Positions 36,191 to 45,792 of a stretch of DNA of 64,000 bases are shown here, in pieces. Numbering within the stretch: position 1 is the stretch's first letter; every line of letters begins with the position of its first letter. Origin of the DNA: a bacterium (GTDB taxonomy: Bacteria; Myxococcota_A; Polyangia; Nannocystales; Nannocystaceae). The DNA is taken from positions 124,001-188,000 of the forward strand of contig JANSYI010000001.1 in assembly GCA_024742475.1 (NCBI GenBank), in the 5' to 3' direction. The translations under genes were made by a program, and so were the position numbers. The notes below the pieces were generated by a model. That model was not told the origin of the DNA and made no database searches. It saw nothing but the letters and a program-made list of their open reading frames with translations.

Positions 36191-37059
36191 ACACCTCACG
36201 ACGCGCCCACCTGGCCGGTCTACTCGGCGTCGCCGTGTGCCTCACCGCGAGCTCCGCCTCCGCGCGCCACGCTTCCTCCTCGGGGCTGGACACGCGCCCC
36301 AACGTCATCGTCGAAGCCTCCGTCGGCAACGTCGACATCGAGGTCCACACCAGCAGCGCCAACCGGGTCGAGATCGTGGGCACGTCCCTGCCCGCGGGCT
36401 TCACGGCGAAGGTCTCCGGCAGCACCCGGCGCGTAGAGGTCGAGGTCGAAGGCATCGGCGTCCCGGGCAGCGGCAAGCTCGAGCTCTCGGTGCCCAAGGA
36501 CGCCCGGCTCGAGCTCGACACCCGCAACGGCGACGTCACGGTGCACGACCTTCGAGGCGAAGCCGACATCTCCGTCGTGCAAGGCGACATCGCCGTCGAC
36601 GGCGCGCCGCAACACGTCGAGGCGAGCACGACCAGCGGAGACATTCGCGTCGTCGGGGTGCGCGTAGACGCTGAGCTGTCCACCGTCAGCGGCGACGTCC
36701 AGGTGTCGGGCATGCACGGCAGGCTCGAGGTCGGCACGGTCTCGGGCGACATCACCGTCTCCGGCAGCGTCCTCGAGCGCAGCGAGCTCGCGGTGGTCAG
36801 CGGCACGATCGACGTGCACGCCGACCTGCGCGCGGGCAGCCACGATTTCGCGGCTCACTCCGGCGACATTTCGGTGCGCGTCGGAGCGAAACAAGGTGCT
36901 CGATTCCGGGTGGAGACCTTCTCGGGGACGATCGAAGATGCCCTCCTCGATCCCCCCGTCGCCACCCGGGGTCGGCACCTCCGCGAGATCGGCGATGGTT
37001 CAGCCCGCGTCGACGTCGCGACGTTCAGCGGCAGCGTCCGGCTGGGCCGCGCGAAGTGA
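36187..37059 (+). CDS. DUF4097-family exported protein, third gene of the sigma operon
   Basis: The 290-residue product has a signal peptide (AGLLGVAVCLTASSASA) and a beta-solenoid of DUF4097 repeats (DTRNGDVTVHDLRGEADISV, STVSGDVQVSG, GTVSGDITVSGS). It is a paralogue of the divergently encoded 252-residue protein. The ATG overlaps the anti-sigma stop (ATGA). In Gram-positive LiaFGS-type systems DUF4097/LiaG-like proteins respond to envelope stress; a comparable envelope role here is inference. It ends one base from the convergent CPBP gene. Confidence 0.85.
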   Translation: MNTSRRAHLAGLLGVAVCLTASSASARHASSSGLDTRPNVIVEASVGNVDIEVHTSSANRVEIVGTSLPAGFTAKVSGSTRRVEVEVEGIGVPGSGKLELSVPKDARLELDTRNGDVTVHDLRGEADISVVQGDIAVDGAPQHVEASTTSGDIRVVGVRVDAELSTVSGDVQVSGMHGRLEVGTVSGDITVSGSVLERSELAVVSGTIDVHADLRAGSHDFAAHSGDISVRVGAKQGARFRVETFSGTIEDALLDPPVATRGRHLREIGDGSARVDVATFSGSVRLGRAK

Positions 37060-37060
37060 C

Positions 37061-37804
37061 TCAGCCCCACACCAGCAGGCTCAGCGCGAACGCGTTGTTG
37101 CCCGCGTGCACGAGCATCGCGACCCACAGCCGACCGCTGCGGCGGTAGCTCTCGGCGAACACCAGGCCGAGCCAGATGTAGATCACGAAGCCGGCGGGGT
37201 TGGTGTGAATGCTGGCGAACGCAGCTGCCGAGAGCACGAACGCCTCGGGCAGCGCGTTGCTTCGCTCGGCGATGCGCCGAAAGACGAGGCCGCGGAAGAG
37301 GAACTCCTCGGCCATGGGCGCGAGCGCGACCGCGGAGATCGCCAACATCACGAACGGCAGCGCGTCGCCGCCGGCCTTGAACCCCTCGACGAGCTCGACG
37401 ATGGTGCCCTGCTCTGCGACCGGAGCCCCGACCGCCTCGAGCCCGAGGCCCAGGACGAAGCTGCCCCCGATCGCCGCGCCGATGCCCAAGGTGGCGATGC
37501 CCAGCGCCACGCCGACCGAAGCCCGCGTGAACGGCGCGGGCTTTTCACGCGGCGAGCCGAGCATGGGGTTCTCGCTCGCGTCGATGTACTTGTTCAGGGC
37601 GCGGTAGCTCAGCGCCGCAACAAGGGTGATGCCCGGGCCCGCCGCCATCTGGACGCCGCGGCCGAGCGCCCCCTCGGTGGGCAACAGCCCCAGAGCGCCC
37701 AAAACCCAGAACAGGACCGTCCCGATGAGCAGCCCGAAGATCGCGAGCCCGACCTCCAAGACGCCCGCACGCAGCCGGGCCCCGAGCTTCGGCGCATCGC
37801 TCAC
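37061..37804 (-). CDS. CPBP-family intramembrane metalloprotease
   Basis: The 247-residue protein has about six to eight membrane helices and the family motifs: EEFLFRGLVFRR (EExxxR, about residues 160-171), SIHTN in the next helix and HAGNNAFAL near the end (HxxxN). These belong to the ABI/CaaX-type proteases of bacterial membranes (CPBP). Some members process prenylated or bacteriocin-related peptides; the substrate here is unknown. The start is GTG at 37804, since upstream residues of the open frame are unlike a protein. Confidence 0.88.
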   Translation of the reverse strand: MSDAPKLGARLRAGVLEVGLAIFGLLIGTVLFWVLGALGLLPTEGALGRGVQMAAGPGITLVAALSYRALNKYIDASENPMLGSPREKPAPFTRASVGVALGIATLGIGAAIGGSFVLGLGLEAVGAPVAEQGTIVELVEGFKAGGDALPFVMLAISAVALAPMAEEFLFRGLVFRRIAERSNALPEAFVLSAAAFASIHTNPAGFVIYIWLGLVFAESYRRSGRLWVAMLVHAGNNAFALSLLVWG

Positions 37805-37902
37805 GGGCGCCAGTGTGCGACCCCAGCTCGCGGGGTGCAATGCGGGCTTGCAACCCGCCCCGCTTGGGTTTAGTTTTCCGCCCCCAAAAGAGCAGTCCCT
37901 GT

Positions 37903-37989
37903 GGAGTCGTGGCCGAGTGGCTGAAGGCACAGGTTTGCTAAATCTGCGTAGGGGAAACTCTACCGAGGGTTCGAATCCCTCCGACTCCG
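37903..37989 (+). tRNA. tRNA-Ser (anticodon GCT)
   Basis: An 87-nt class II cloverleaf. The acceptor arm is GGAGTCG with CGACTCC, the D arm contains GGCCGAGTGGCTGAAGGC, and the anticodon loop TTGCTAA gives GCT, decoding AGC/AGU. A long variable arm (GTAGGGGAAACTCTAC) and T arm GGTTCGAATCC follow. The discriminator is G, and CCA is not exactly encoded. A strong terminator follows immediately. Confidence 0.97.
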
Positions 37990-38403
37990 CCCAAGACGGG
38001 CAGCTTGCCTCCGCGAGCTGCCCGTCTTTCTTTGCTGCGCGCCGATGACCTCACGCAGGCGCGGGCCCAGCCGCCGTGCGACCCACAGCCCGAGCGCCAC
38101 GCCGAGCAGGTCCGCCAGCATGTCGAGGGGGTCCGTCGCCCGCGGCCAGGGCAGCACGCCCTGCACGACCTCGGTGCCCACGGCCATGACCACGCCGAGC
38201 AGGGCGACCACGGGCACGCGACGTGTCGCCCACCACCACGACGCGCCGATGCCCGAGAAGGCCAGCGCATGAAACACCTTGTCGTCGTGGGGAAACAGCG
38301 GGGGCGACTGCGTGGGTGGACCCCACAGCAGGACGAGCAGCAGCCCCGTGTACCCGACGGCGAGTGCCCACGCGGCGCCGCTCTTCTCAGGCGTCGGCTT
38401 CAG
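37960..38403 (-). CDS. VanZ-like membrane protein, end overlapping tRNA-Ser antisense
   Basis: The frame encodes a small membrane protein of the VanZ type: a first helix (WALAVGYTGLLLVLLWGPP), the family-like FPHDDKVFHALAFSGIGASW, helix VVALLGVVMAVGTEVVQG and PRATDPLDMLADLLGVALG. No in-frame stop occurs before 37960. The last 25 or so residues are therefore read through the terminator stem and into the antisense of tRNA-Ser. The start is unclear: no ATG or GTG follows the end of the upstream gene, and a CTG near 38403 or coupling to the upstream gene is possible. The function of VanZ-like proteins outside glycopeptide resistance is unknown. Confidence 0.65.
   Translation of the reverse strand: MKPTPEKSGAAWALAVGYTGLLLVLLWGPPTQSPPLFPHDDKVFHALAFSGIGASWWWATRRVPVVALLGVVMAVGTEVVQGVLPWPRATDPLDMLADLLGVALGLWVARRLGPRLREVIGAQQRKTGSSRRQAARLGRSRRDSNPR
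37993..38032 (+). terminator. Intrinsic terminator of tRNA-Ser
   Basis: A perfect 13-bp stem (37993-38005 with 38016-38028) with a 10-nt loop is followed by a T-rich tail. It begins four bases after the tRNA 3' end. Confidence 0.92.
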
Positions 38404-38890
38404 CGCTCGCCCAGTAGGAGATGAGCTCGTTGTTGTCGACGATGCGCGAGTGGTGATGTCCCCAGACATCGCTGACGTAGATCGTGGAGCCGCGGTCGAG
38501 CTTGGTGGTGAGGTAGATGGCGAAGTACTCCGCGTCGCCGTCGTCGACGACCTTGCCGATGCGGTCGAGCGGCTTCTTGCTGACCGGGCACAGCAGCTCG
38601 CACTTCGAGCCCGTGGCCAGCCCCTCGAGCCCCTTCTTGCGGCCATCGCCGTGAATCGGGCTCAGGTGCACCATCTCTTCGCGGTCGCCGCTGCGGACCA
38701 GCAGGCTGATCGCCGGGAAGCCGTCGAAGGTGACGTCGGAGACGCCGACGAGGTTCTCACCCGTGGGCCCGAACGCCTGCGACACGACGATGGTCACATC
38801 GTCGGCGAAGTTCAACGCTTCAGCCCCGTCGCCCTCGGGCTTCTTTCCGGTCACTTCGAGGTTTTCAACGTCAACGTTCTGCGTGCTCAT
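38387..38890 (-). CDS. Hypothetical protein with paired cysteines
   Basis: A 167-residue soluble protein with a charged N-terminus. A beta-rich central part (VTIVVSQAFGPTGENLVGVSDVTF, AISLLVRSGDREEMVHLSP) is followed by CELLCPVSKKPLDRIG and a His-rich segment WGHHHSRIVDN. The CxxxC with three His could bind metal. No family was recognised. It overlaps the likely start of the VanZ-like gene, so the two are probably in one transcript. A TAGGCG hexamer (imperfect -10) lies seven bases before the ATG. Confidence 0.65.
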   Translation of the reverse strand: MSTQNVDVENLEVTGKKPEGDGAEALNFADDVTIVVSQAFGPTGENLVGVSDVTFDGFPAISLLVRSGDREEMVHLSPIHGDGRKKGLEGLATGSKCELLCPVSKKPLDRIGKVVDDGDAEYFAIYLTTKLDRGSTIYVSDVWGHHHSRIVDNNELISYWASAEADA

Positions 38891-38980
38891 GATTCCCGCC
38901 TAGCCTCACCGGACCACGAACCGCGGCGTTGCGCAACCCGGCATTCCAGATCCGGTCTCCGTACCGACGCGAGAGTCCCG

Positions 38981-39472
38981 TTAGGGAATGTCCAGCTGCG
39001 CGGAGGCAATCTCGCACTGCGGCTCACAGCCCGGACCGGCCGGCGCGTAGGTCTGGTACGCGGGCGCGAATGTGGCCGCGGCGACCTGCGCTCCGCCGCG
39101 CAGGACGACCACCTCGATGAACTCCGGCGCGTCAGCCCCGATGGAGACCACCACGCTCTGGGGCGGAAACGACAAGTTCGCCGCCGTGTCGCAGTCATCC
39201 GAGAGCACGCATGGCCCCTGCGGTCCACACGCCTCGGTACCGCCGACTACGAACTCACACACCGACTCCACCCCGTCGGCGACGGACGACACCGTGTACG
39301 CGCCCGGGGTGAACACCTGAGAGACCAACGCGAGGCTCAGCCCATCTTGGCAGGATGCGTCGTCGCAGCCCGTCTCTTCGGCGGGTGCTTCGTCGTCGAA
39401 CGCTCGCTCCTGTTGCGCGCAGGCGGCGAGCGCGACGACGACGAGCGCCGCCCCCAGACGCGTGAGAGCCAT
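38981..39472 (-). CDS. Small Cys-containing lipoprotein
   Basis: The 163-residue product from ATG 39472 (or ATG 39481) has a signal peptide and lipobox (LAACA). The mature part carries about ten cysteines in pairs (TGCDDASCQDG, EACGPQGPCVLSDDC, GPGCEPQC) and strands SVVVSIGADAPEFIEVVVL typical of a small beta domain. No known domain was recognised. It is divergent from the ECF sigma-kinase operon, with 70 bp between the start codons. Confidence 0.65.
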   Translation of the reverse strand: MALTRLGAALVVVALAACAQQERAFDDEAPAEETGCDDASCQDGLSLALVSQVFTPGAYTVSSVADGVESVCEFVVGGTEACGPQGPCVLSDDCDTAANLSFPPQSVVVSIGADAPEFIEVVVLRGGAQVAAATFAPAYQTYAPAGPGCEPQCEIASAQLDIP

Positions 39473-39529
39473 CGCGCCCATTCTGGCACGGGTCGCCGGC
39501 GATCTGGGCGCCACCGACCCATGGGCTGC

Positions 39530-39535
39530 TACCCT
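39530..39535 (+). promoter_or_regulatory. Putative -10 box (TACCCT) for a leaderless transcript
   Basis: TACCCT ends seven bases before the ATG at 39543 of the sigma factor. Confidence 0.4.
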
Positions 39536-39542
39536 CCGCCCG

Positions 39543-40172
39543 ATGGACCACGACGGCGAGCTGCTCCTGCGCTGGGGCGACGGCGACGACGCGGCCGGGC
39601 AGGAGCTCTACGACCGCCACTTTCCGCGGGTGTATCGCTTCTTCCGCACCAAGGTCGCCGACGGCGTCGAGGACCTCGTGCAGGCCACGTTCCTCGCCTG
39701 CCTCGAGGCGCGAGGGCGCTACCGCGGCGAGGGCAAGTTCAGCACCTTCATCTACGGCGTCGCGCGCAACCAGTTGCTCGCCCACTTCCGCAAGCGGAAG
39801 TCTCGCGGACGCATGGCCGCCCCGCTCGAGCACAGCGTCGCCTACCTCGGCCCCTCCCCCTCGACCGTGCTCGGCAAGAACGCCGACGAACAGCGGCTCT
39901 ACGAGTCGATCTGCCGCCTGCCGGTCGACCTGCAGATCTCGCTCGAGCTCTTCTACTGGGAGGACGTGCCCAGCCGCGAGATCGCGTCGATCCTCGACGT
40001 GCCCGAGTCGACGATCCGCTCGCGGCTCCGCAGGGCGCGGATTCAGCTTCGCAAGGCCCTCGACCTCCCCGACGAGGCCCTGCCCCCCGAGTCGTCCACG
40101 ACCGACGCCAAAGAGTTCGACAAGTCCGAGTGGATTCAGCGCATCCGCACCTCCGCGCTCGAGAGCAAGTGA
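39543..40172 (+). CDS. ECF-type sigma factor paired with a Ser/Thr kinase
   Basis: The 209-residue protein has region 2 (GQELYDRHFPRVYRFFRTKV, EDLVQATFLACLEA, FSTFIYGVARNQLLAHFRKR) and region 4 (RLPVDLQISLELFYWEDVPSREIASILDVPESTIRSRLRRAR). A C-terminal tail of about 30 residues rich in Ser/Thr (ESSTTDAKEFDKSEWIQ) extends beyond region 4. The kinase gene starts 15 bp after its stop. ECF factors encoded beside Hanks kinases are known, and in studied cases the kinase phosphorylates the factor. The tail could be a phosphorylation target (inference). No anti-sigma gene is nearby. Confidence 0.9.
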   Translation: MDHDGELLLRWGDGDDAAGQELYDRHFPRVYRFFRTKVADGVEDLVQATFLACLEARGRYRGEGKFSTFIYGVARNQLLAHFRKRKSRGRMAAPLEHSVAYLGPSPSTVLGKNADEQRLYESICRLPVDLQISLELFYWEDVPSREIASILDVPESTIRSRLRRARIQLRKALDLPDEALPPESSTTDAKEFDKSEWIQRIRTSALESK

Positions 40173-40187
40173 GCTCGCCCGCCGGCC

Positions 40188-42179
<1,992 letters not shown>

Positions 42180-42185
42180 TAGGCT
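42180..42185 (+). promoter_or_regulatory. Putative -10 box (TAGGCT) for a leaderless transcript
   Basis: TAGGCT begins at the last base of the kinase stop codon and ends seven bases before the ATG at 42193. Confidence 0.4.
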
Positions 42186-42192
42186 CGTCCGT

Positions 42193-44148
42193 ATGCCGCG
42201 GTCGCACACCTTTTGTCGGATCTGCGAGGCCGCATGCGGACTGGTGGCCCAGCGCGACGAGGCGGGCGAGCTCGTGGGGCTGCGCCCCGACAAGGACCAC
42301 CCCGCCAGCCACGGCTTTGCCTGCGCGAAGGGGACGCGGTTCGTCGAGGTGGCGACGCACCCCGACCGCGTCCTGCACCCGAGCATCGAGGGGCGCCGGG
42401 CACCGTGGCCCGAGGCGCTCGACTGGGTCGCCGAGCGCATCCGGGCCATCCGGGCCGAGCACGGCCCTCATGCGCTGGGCGTCTACTTCGGCAACCCCAT
42501 GGCCTTCAACACGCTGGGCATCGCCGCGATCGTCCGCATGGTGGCGCAGCTGGGCACGCGCAACGTGTTCTTTGCGGGCAGCCAGGACTGCAACAACAAG
42601 TTCGCGGGCAGCCACCTCGTGCACGGCAACCCGTTCGTGCACCCCATTCCCGACTTCGAGCACGCCGATCTGGCGGTCGTCTTCGGCTCCAACCCCTACG
42701 TGAGCCAGTCGAGCTTCGTGCACCTCGAGGGAGGCAGCGCCCGAGCGTTCGGCGGCATCATCGAGCGCGGCGGCGAGGTGGTGTGGGTCGACCCGCGGCG
42801 CACCGAGAGCGCGAAGCGGTGGGGGCGACACCTGCCCATTCGCCCCGCAGGCGACGCGTGGCTGCTGGTGGCGCTGCTGGCTCGCTTGGGATCGAACGGG
42901 CACCGGGCCGACCGGGTCGAGGGGTTCGAGGAGCTCGTCGCCGCCGCGCGCCGCTTCGACATCGACGACTGCCTGCAGCGCGCGGGCATCGAGCGCGAGG
43001 CGTTCGAGCGGCTCGTGGGGGACATTCGCCGAGCCAAACGCACCGCGCTGCACATGAGCGTCGGCGTGAACATGAGCGGGTTCGGTACGATCGCCTACGT
43101 GCTGATGCAGGCGCTGTCCTACGCGACGGGCAACCTCGATCGCGAAGGAGGCTCGGTGTTCGCGGGCTCCCACGCGCCGGTCCGCTGGATCGCGCGGAGG
43201 GTCGGGCTGCTCGCCGAGGCGCACGCGCGGGTCGGTGGGTTTCGCTCCACGGTCCGCTCGCTGCCCGGCGGCATCCTGGCCGACGAGATCCTCACGCCGG
43301 GGCCCGAGCGCATCCGGGCGCTGCTGGTGATCGGCGGCGACCCTCTGCGCTCGATTCCCGGCGGCTCGAAGCTCGAGGGCGCGCTGAAGGAGCTCGAGCT
43401 GCTCACCTGCATCGACATGTTCGAGAGCCGCACGGCCAAACACGCGCACGTGTTCCTGCCGGCGACGAGCTGGCTGGAGCGCTGGGACCTGGGGCTGGCC
43501 TCGATTCCGTTTCAGGCCAAGGGTCGGGCGCAGCTCGCCGGGCCGCTGATGGAGCCGCGCGGCGAGGCGCGCAACGACGGCCAGATCCTCGCCGAGCTCG
43601 CGACGCGCTTGGGGCTGCGCGGTCCGCTGTGGTCACTGCTGCGGCGGGACCCGAGCCGATGGTTCCCCGCGCCTCGCAAGGGCGTCCCGCTGCCGTCGGC
43701 CCGACCTGGCACCTACCTCGCCCGCAACCGGGTCTCGTTCTGGAACGAGTCGATCGCCGAGGAGATCGGGCGCCTGCACGCCGAGCCGGCACCCCCGACG
43801 GACGGCCTGCGGATCATCGGACGCCGACGCCGGCTGGGCCACAACAGCTGGCTGCACGGCGGCAAGCGAGACGGCGCGCCCGAGGCCGCCGCGTGGATGC
43901 ACCCCGACGACCTCGAAGGCCGCGGCATTCGAGACGGCGCGACGGTCGAGCTCTCGACGGCCCACGGTCGCCTGCGCATCGCCGTCAAACCCGTGCCCGA
44001 CGTCGCGCGGGGCACGGTGGTGGTGCCGCACGGGCTGCACGGGTTGAGCCTCAACGACATCGTGCCCAGCGGCCCCGAGCACATCGAGCGCGTCAGCGGC
44101 CAAGCGGTGATGTCGGGCGTTCCGGTCGAGGTCCGCGCGGTGCAATGA
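42193..44148 (+). CDS. Molybdopterin (bis-MGD) oxidoreductase with [4Fe-4S] cluster
   Basis: The 651-residue protein of the DMSO-reductase superfamily has an N-terminal cluster motif Cys8-Cys11-Cys15-Cys44 (CRICEAACG and FACAKG). Molybdopterin-binding segments follow (ALGVYFGNPMAFNTLG, ADLAVVFGSNPYVSQ, VVWVDPRRTES, LLVIGGDPLRSIPG). GSQDCNNKF offers Cys133 as a possible Mo ligand. The C-terminal MopB-binding domain includes AWMHPDDLEGRGIRDGATVEL and ends HGLHGLSLNDIVP. There is no Tat signal, so it should be cytoplasmic, like formate-dehydrogenase-like or assimilatory enzymes. The substrate is unknown and no partner subunits are adjacent. Confidence 0.9.
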   Translation: MPRSHTFCRICEAACGLVAQRDEAGELVGLRPDKDHPASHGFACAKGTRFVEVATHPDRVLHPSIEGRRAPWPEALDWVAERIRAIRAEHGPHALGVYFGNPMAFNTLGIAAIVRMVAQLGTRNVFFAGSQDCNNKFAGSHLVHGNPFVHPIPDFEHADLAVVFGSNPYVSQSSFVHLEGGSARAFGGIIERGGEVVWVDPRRTESAKRWGRHLPIRPAGDAWLLVALLARLGSNGHRADRVEGFEELVAAARRFDIDDCLQRAGIEREAFERLVGDIRRAKRTALHMSVGVNMSGFGTIAYVLMQALSYATGNLDREGGSVFAGSHAPVRWIARRVGLLAEAHARVGGFRSTVRSLPGGILADEILTPGPERIRALLVIGGDPLRSIPGGSKLEGALKELELLTCIDMFESRTAKHAHVFLPATSWLERWDLGLASIPFQAKGRAQLAGPLMEPRGEARNDGQILAELATRLGLRGPLWSLLRRDPSRWFPAPRKGVPLPSARPGTYLARNRVSFWNESIAEEIGRLHAEPAPPTDGLRIIGRRRRLGHNSWLHGGKRDGAPEAAAWMHPDDLEGRGIRDGATVELSTAHGRLRIAVKPVPDVARGTVVVPHGLHGLSLNDIVPSGPEHIERVSGQAVMSGVPVEVRAVQ

Positions 44149-44165
44149 ACGCCGCACCCCGGTGG

Positions 44166-44171
44166 TAGACT
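44166..44171 (+). promoter_or_regulatory. Putative -10 box (TAGACT) for a leaderless transcript
   Basis: TAGACT ends six bases before the ATG at 44178 of the zinc-ribbon gene. Confidence 0.45.
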
Positions 44172-44177
44172 GACGCG

Positions 44178-44774
44178 ATGGACGAGCGCAGCCTACCCTG
44201 CCCGGGGTGTGCCGACGGGACGCGCCTGGTCCACTGGCCCCCGCCGAGCGCGAGCCCGTATCGGCCCACGCCCGAGCACGCCGTGCGGGTCCAGGCCTGC
44301 CGCGTGTGCGCCGGCGTCTGGGTCGACACCGAGACGCTGCAGGAGATCATCGACGGTGCCGCGAACGCCGCCGCGTCGGGCACCAGCAGCACCGTACGGC
44401 GCAAGACGATGCCGCCGGGGCTCGCCACGGGCAAGGTCACCTACCGGCACTGCCCCCTGTGCAAGCAGTCGATGCTGCGCCGCAACTTCGGCTCGATCTC
44501 CGGCATCGTCGTCGACGTCTGCGCCAAACACGGCACCTTCTTCGACTACGGAGAGCTGCCCGAGGTCGTCGACTTCGTCCGCAGCGGAGGCCTCGCCCTC
44601 GCCAAGCGCCACGCCGACGCCGAACACGCCCGAGAGTCGCGTCACCGCGTCCGCAACGACATCGCCACCAGCCCGGGCATGGGGCCCGCGTGGCTCGAGG
44701 GGGACCTGCGGGATCCGGGCTCGGACGAGATGCTGCGAAGGGTCGCGGTGTTTGTCAGGAACATGTTTCGGTAG
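44178..44774 (+). CDS. Protein with two TFIIB-type zinc ribbons
   Basis: The 198-residue soluble protein has two CxxC-paired zinc ribbons of the zf-TFIIB type. The first is CPGC near the start with CRVCAGVWVD. The second is CPLCKQSMLRRNFG with VDVCAKHGTFFDYGEL, whose H-G-TFFD-GEL pattern is typical of the second half of the family. The C-terminus is charged and helical and ends in a short hydrophobic stretch. Proteins of this kind are widespread in myxobacteria, and their role (RNA or protein binding) is not established. Confidence 0.82.
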   Translation: MDERSLPCPGCADGTRLVHWPPPSASPYRPTPEHAVRVQACRVCAGVWVDTETLQEIIDGAANAAASGTSSTVRRKTMPPGLATGKVTYRHCPLCKQSMLRRNFGSISGIVVDVCAKHGTFFDYGELPEVVDFVRSGGLALAKRHADAEHARESRHRVRNDIATSPGMGPAWLEGDLRDPGSDEMLRRVAVFVRNMFR

Positions 44775-44787
44775 CGGGGACCTGCCC

Positions 44788-45708
44788 TCACCCCCCGAAG
44801 ATCTCTCGCGTCACATCCTGCAGGAACGCCCCGGGCCCGGGCACGCCGCGCTGCACGAACGCCTGCAGATGCGCGAGCGCTTCCTCGGGGGAGAAGGACA
44901 TGGGCAGCGCATCCTGCTCGCCGAAAGGGCCGGGTCTGCGCAGCAGCCGGAAGTGCAGCGTTGCGCCGGCGCTCGAGTGCTGCCACTCGAGCATGAGGCG
45001 GCCGTCGGCGTCGGGGGTCTGGGCCGTCTGCATGTACGAGTCGTCCTCGCCGCGGACGATCAAGAAGGAGTCGAAGTCGGCCGCGACCTTCAGGACGAGC
45101 GCCTGCAGGAGGTCGGGGTCGTCGGTGGGCCAGGGCTGCTCGGTGCCGCCGAGGTCGTAGACGCTGGGGCGGAAGCCGAGCCGAGGCGCGCACTCATTGG
45201 TCGGGGGCAGGCCGCCGGGCTGCGGCAGGTAGACGAGCCGCTGCACGGCGAGGCCCTCGAGGCCGTGGTGAAAACCCGTGAGCGCGCGGGCGAGCTCCGT
45301 GGGCACCTCGAACGCGTCGGTGCCTCGCACGTCCTGCAGCTGGCCCGGGACCGCTCCGACCGCGTGGACGTGGTCGCTTCCTTGCTCGGGGTCGTGCTGC
45401 ACCGTCCACGTGCGTCGGCCGTCGACCCAGCCCGAGGCCGCGCTGTCCATCGTGTGCGACTCGGAGAAGCACCACACCATCGGCCCGAGTCGCGAGAGGT
45501 CGGCGGTGAAGGCCTCGTCGAACAGGCGGTCTTCCGCTCCGGCCGAGAGGTTCGCCAACACGACGATCCACCCGGTGGGACTCACTGCGACGACCAGGGG
45601 GAACCCAGTGAGGTCGCGCTGCTTGCCCGCCGGCGCGACACCGAACGCCTCGTACAACGGGTGCGGATCGTCGAGCTGGAGGGCGACCCATGCCACTGCG
45701 TGACCCAT
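44788..45708 (-). CDS. Hypothetical protein
   Basis: A 306-residue soluble protein from ATG 45708, supported by TATACT eight bases upstream. It is beta-rich and Trp/His-containing (GFPLVVAVSPTGWIVVLANL, MVWCFSESHTMDSAASGW, TWTVQHDPEQGSDHVHAVG) and has no signal peptide, membrane helix or known motif. It is encoded divergently from the acyl-CoA carboxylase operon with 84 bp between starts, and it converges with the zinc-ribbon gene. No family was recognised. Confidence 0.65.
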   Translation of the reverse strand: MGHAVAWVALQLDDPHPLYEAFGVAPAGKQRDLTGFPLVVAVSPTGWIVVLANLSAGAEDRLFDEAFTADLSRLGPMVWCFSESHTMDSAASGWVDGRRTWTVQHDPEQGSDHVHAVGAVPGQLQDVRGTDAFEVPTELARALTGFHHGLEGLAVQRLVYLPQPGGLPPTNECAPRLGFRPSVYDLGGTEQPWPTDDPDLLQALVLKVAADFDSFLIVRGEDDSYMQTAQTPDADGRLMLEWQHSSAGATLHFRLLRRPGPFGEQDALPMSFSPEEALAHLQAFVQRGVPGPGAFLQDVTREIFGG

Positions 45709-45716
45709 GCAGCCCG

Positions 45717-45722
45717 AGTATA
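45717..45722 (-). promoter_or_regulatory. Putative -10 box (TATACT) for a leaderless transcript
   Basis: TATACT on the minus strand ends eight bases before the ATG at 45708. Confidence 0.45.
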
Positions 45723-45778
45723 GAGCCCTTCTTTCGCCCCGTGGAGCGCGGCATCTCGCCACGGGGGGGTTGTCCTGC

Positions 45779-45784
45779 TACCGT
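45779..45784 (+). promoter_or_regulatory. Putative -10 box (TACCGT) of the carboxylase operon
   Basis: TACCGT ends eight bases before the ATG at 45793. The transcript would begin at or just before the start codon. Confidence 0.4.
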
Positions 45785-45792
45785 CCGCGACG

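Noticed and set aside
37960..38030. Frame reading through tRNA-Ser as a separate small gene
   Set aside because: It is the antisense of the tRNA and its terminator. It is treated only as the read-through end of the VanZ-like frame.
42213..44168. 651-codon frame overlapping the molybdopterin oxidoreductase in another frame
   Set aside because: It is Arg-rich shadow sequence; the 42193 frame carries the Cys and pterin motifs.
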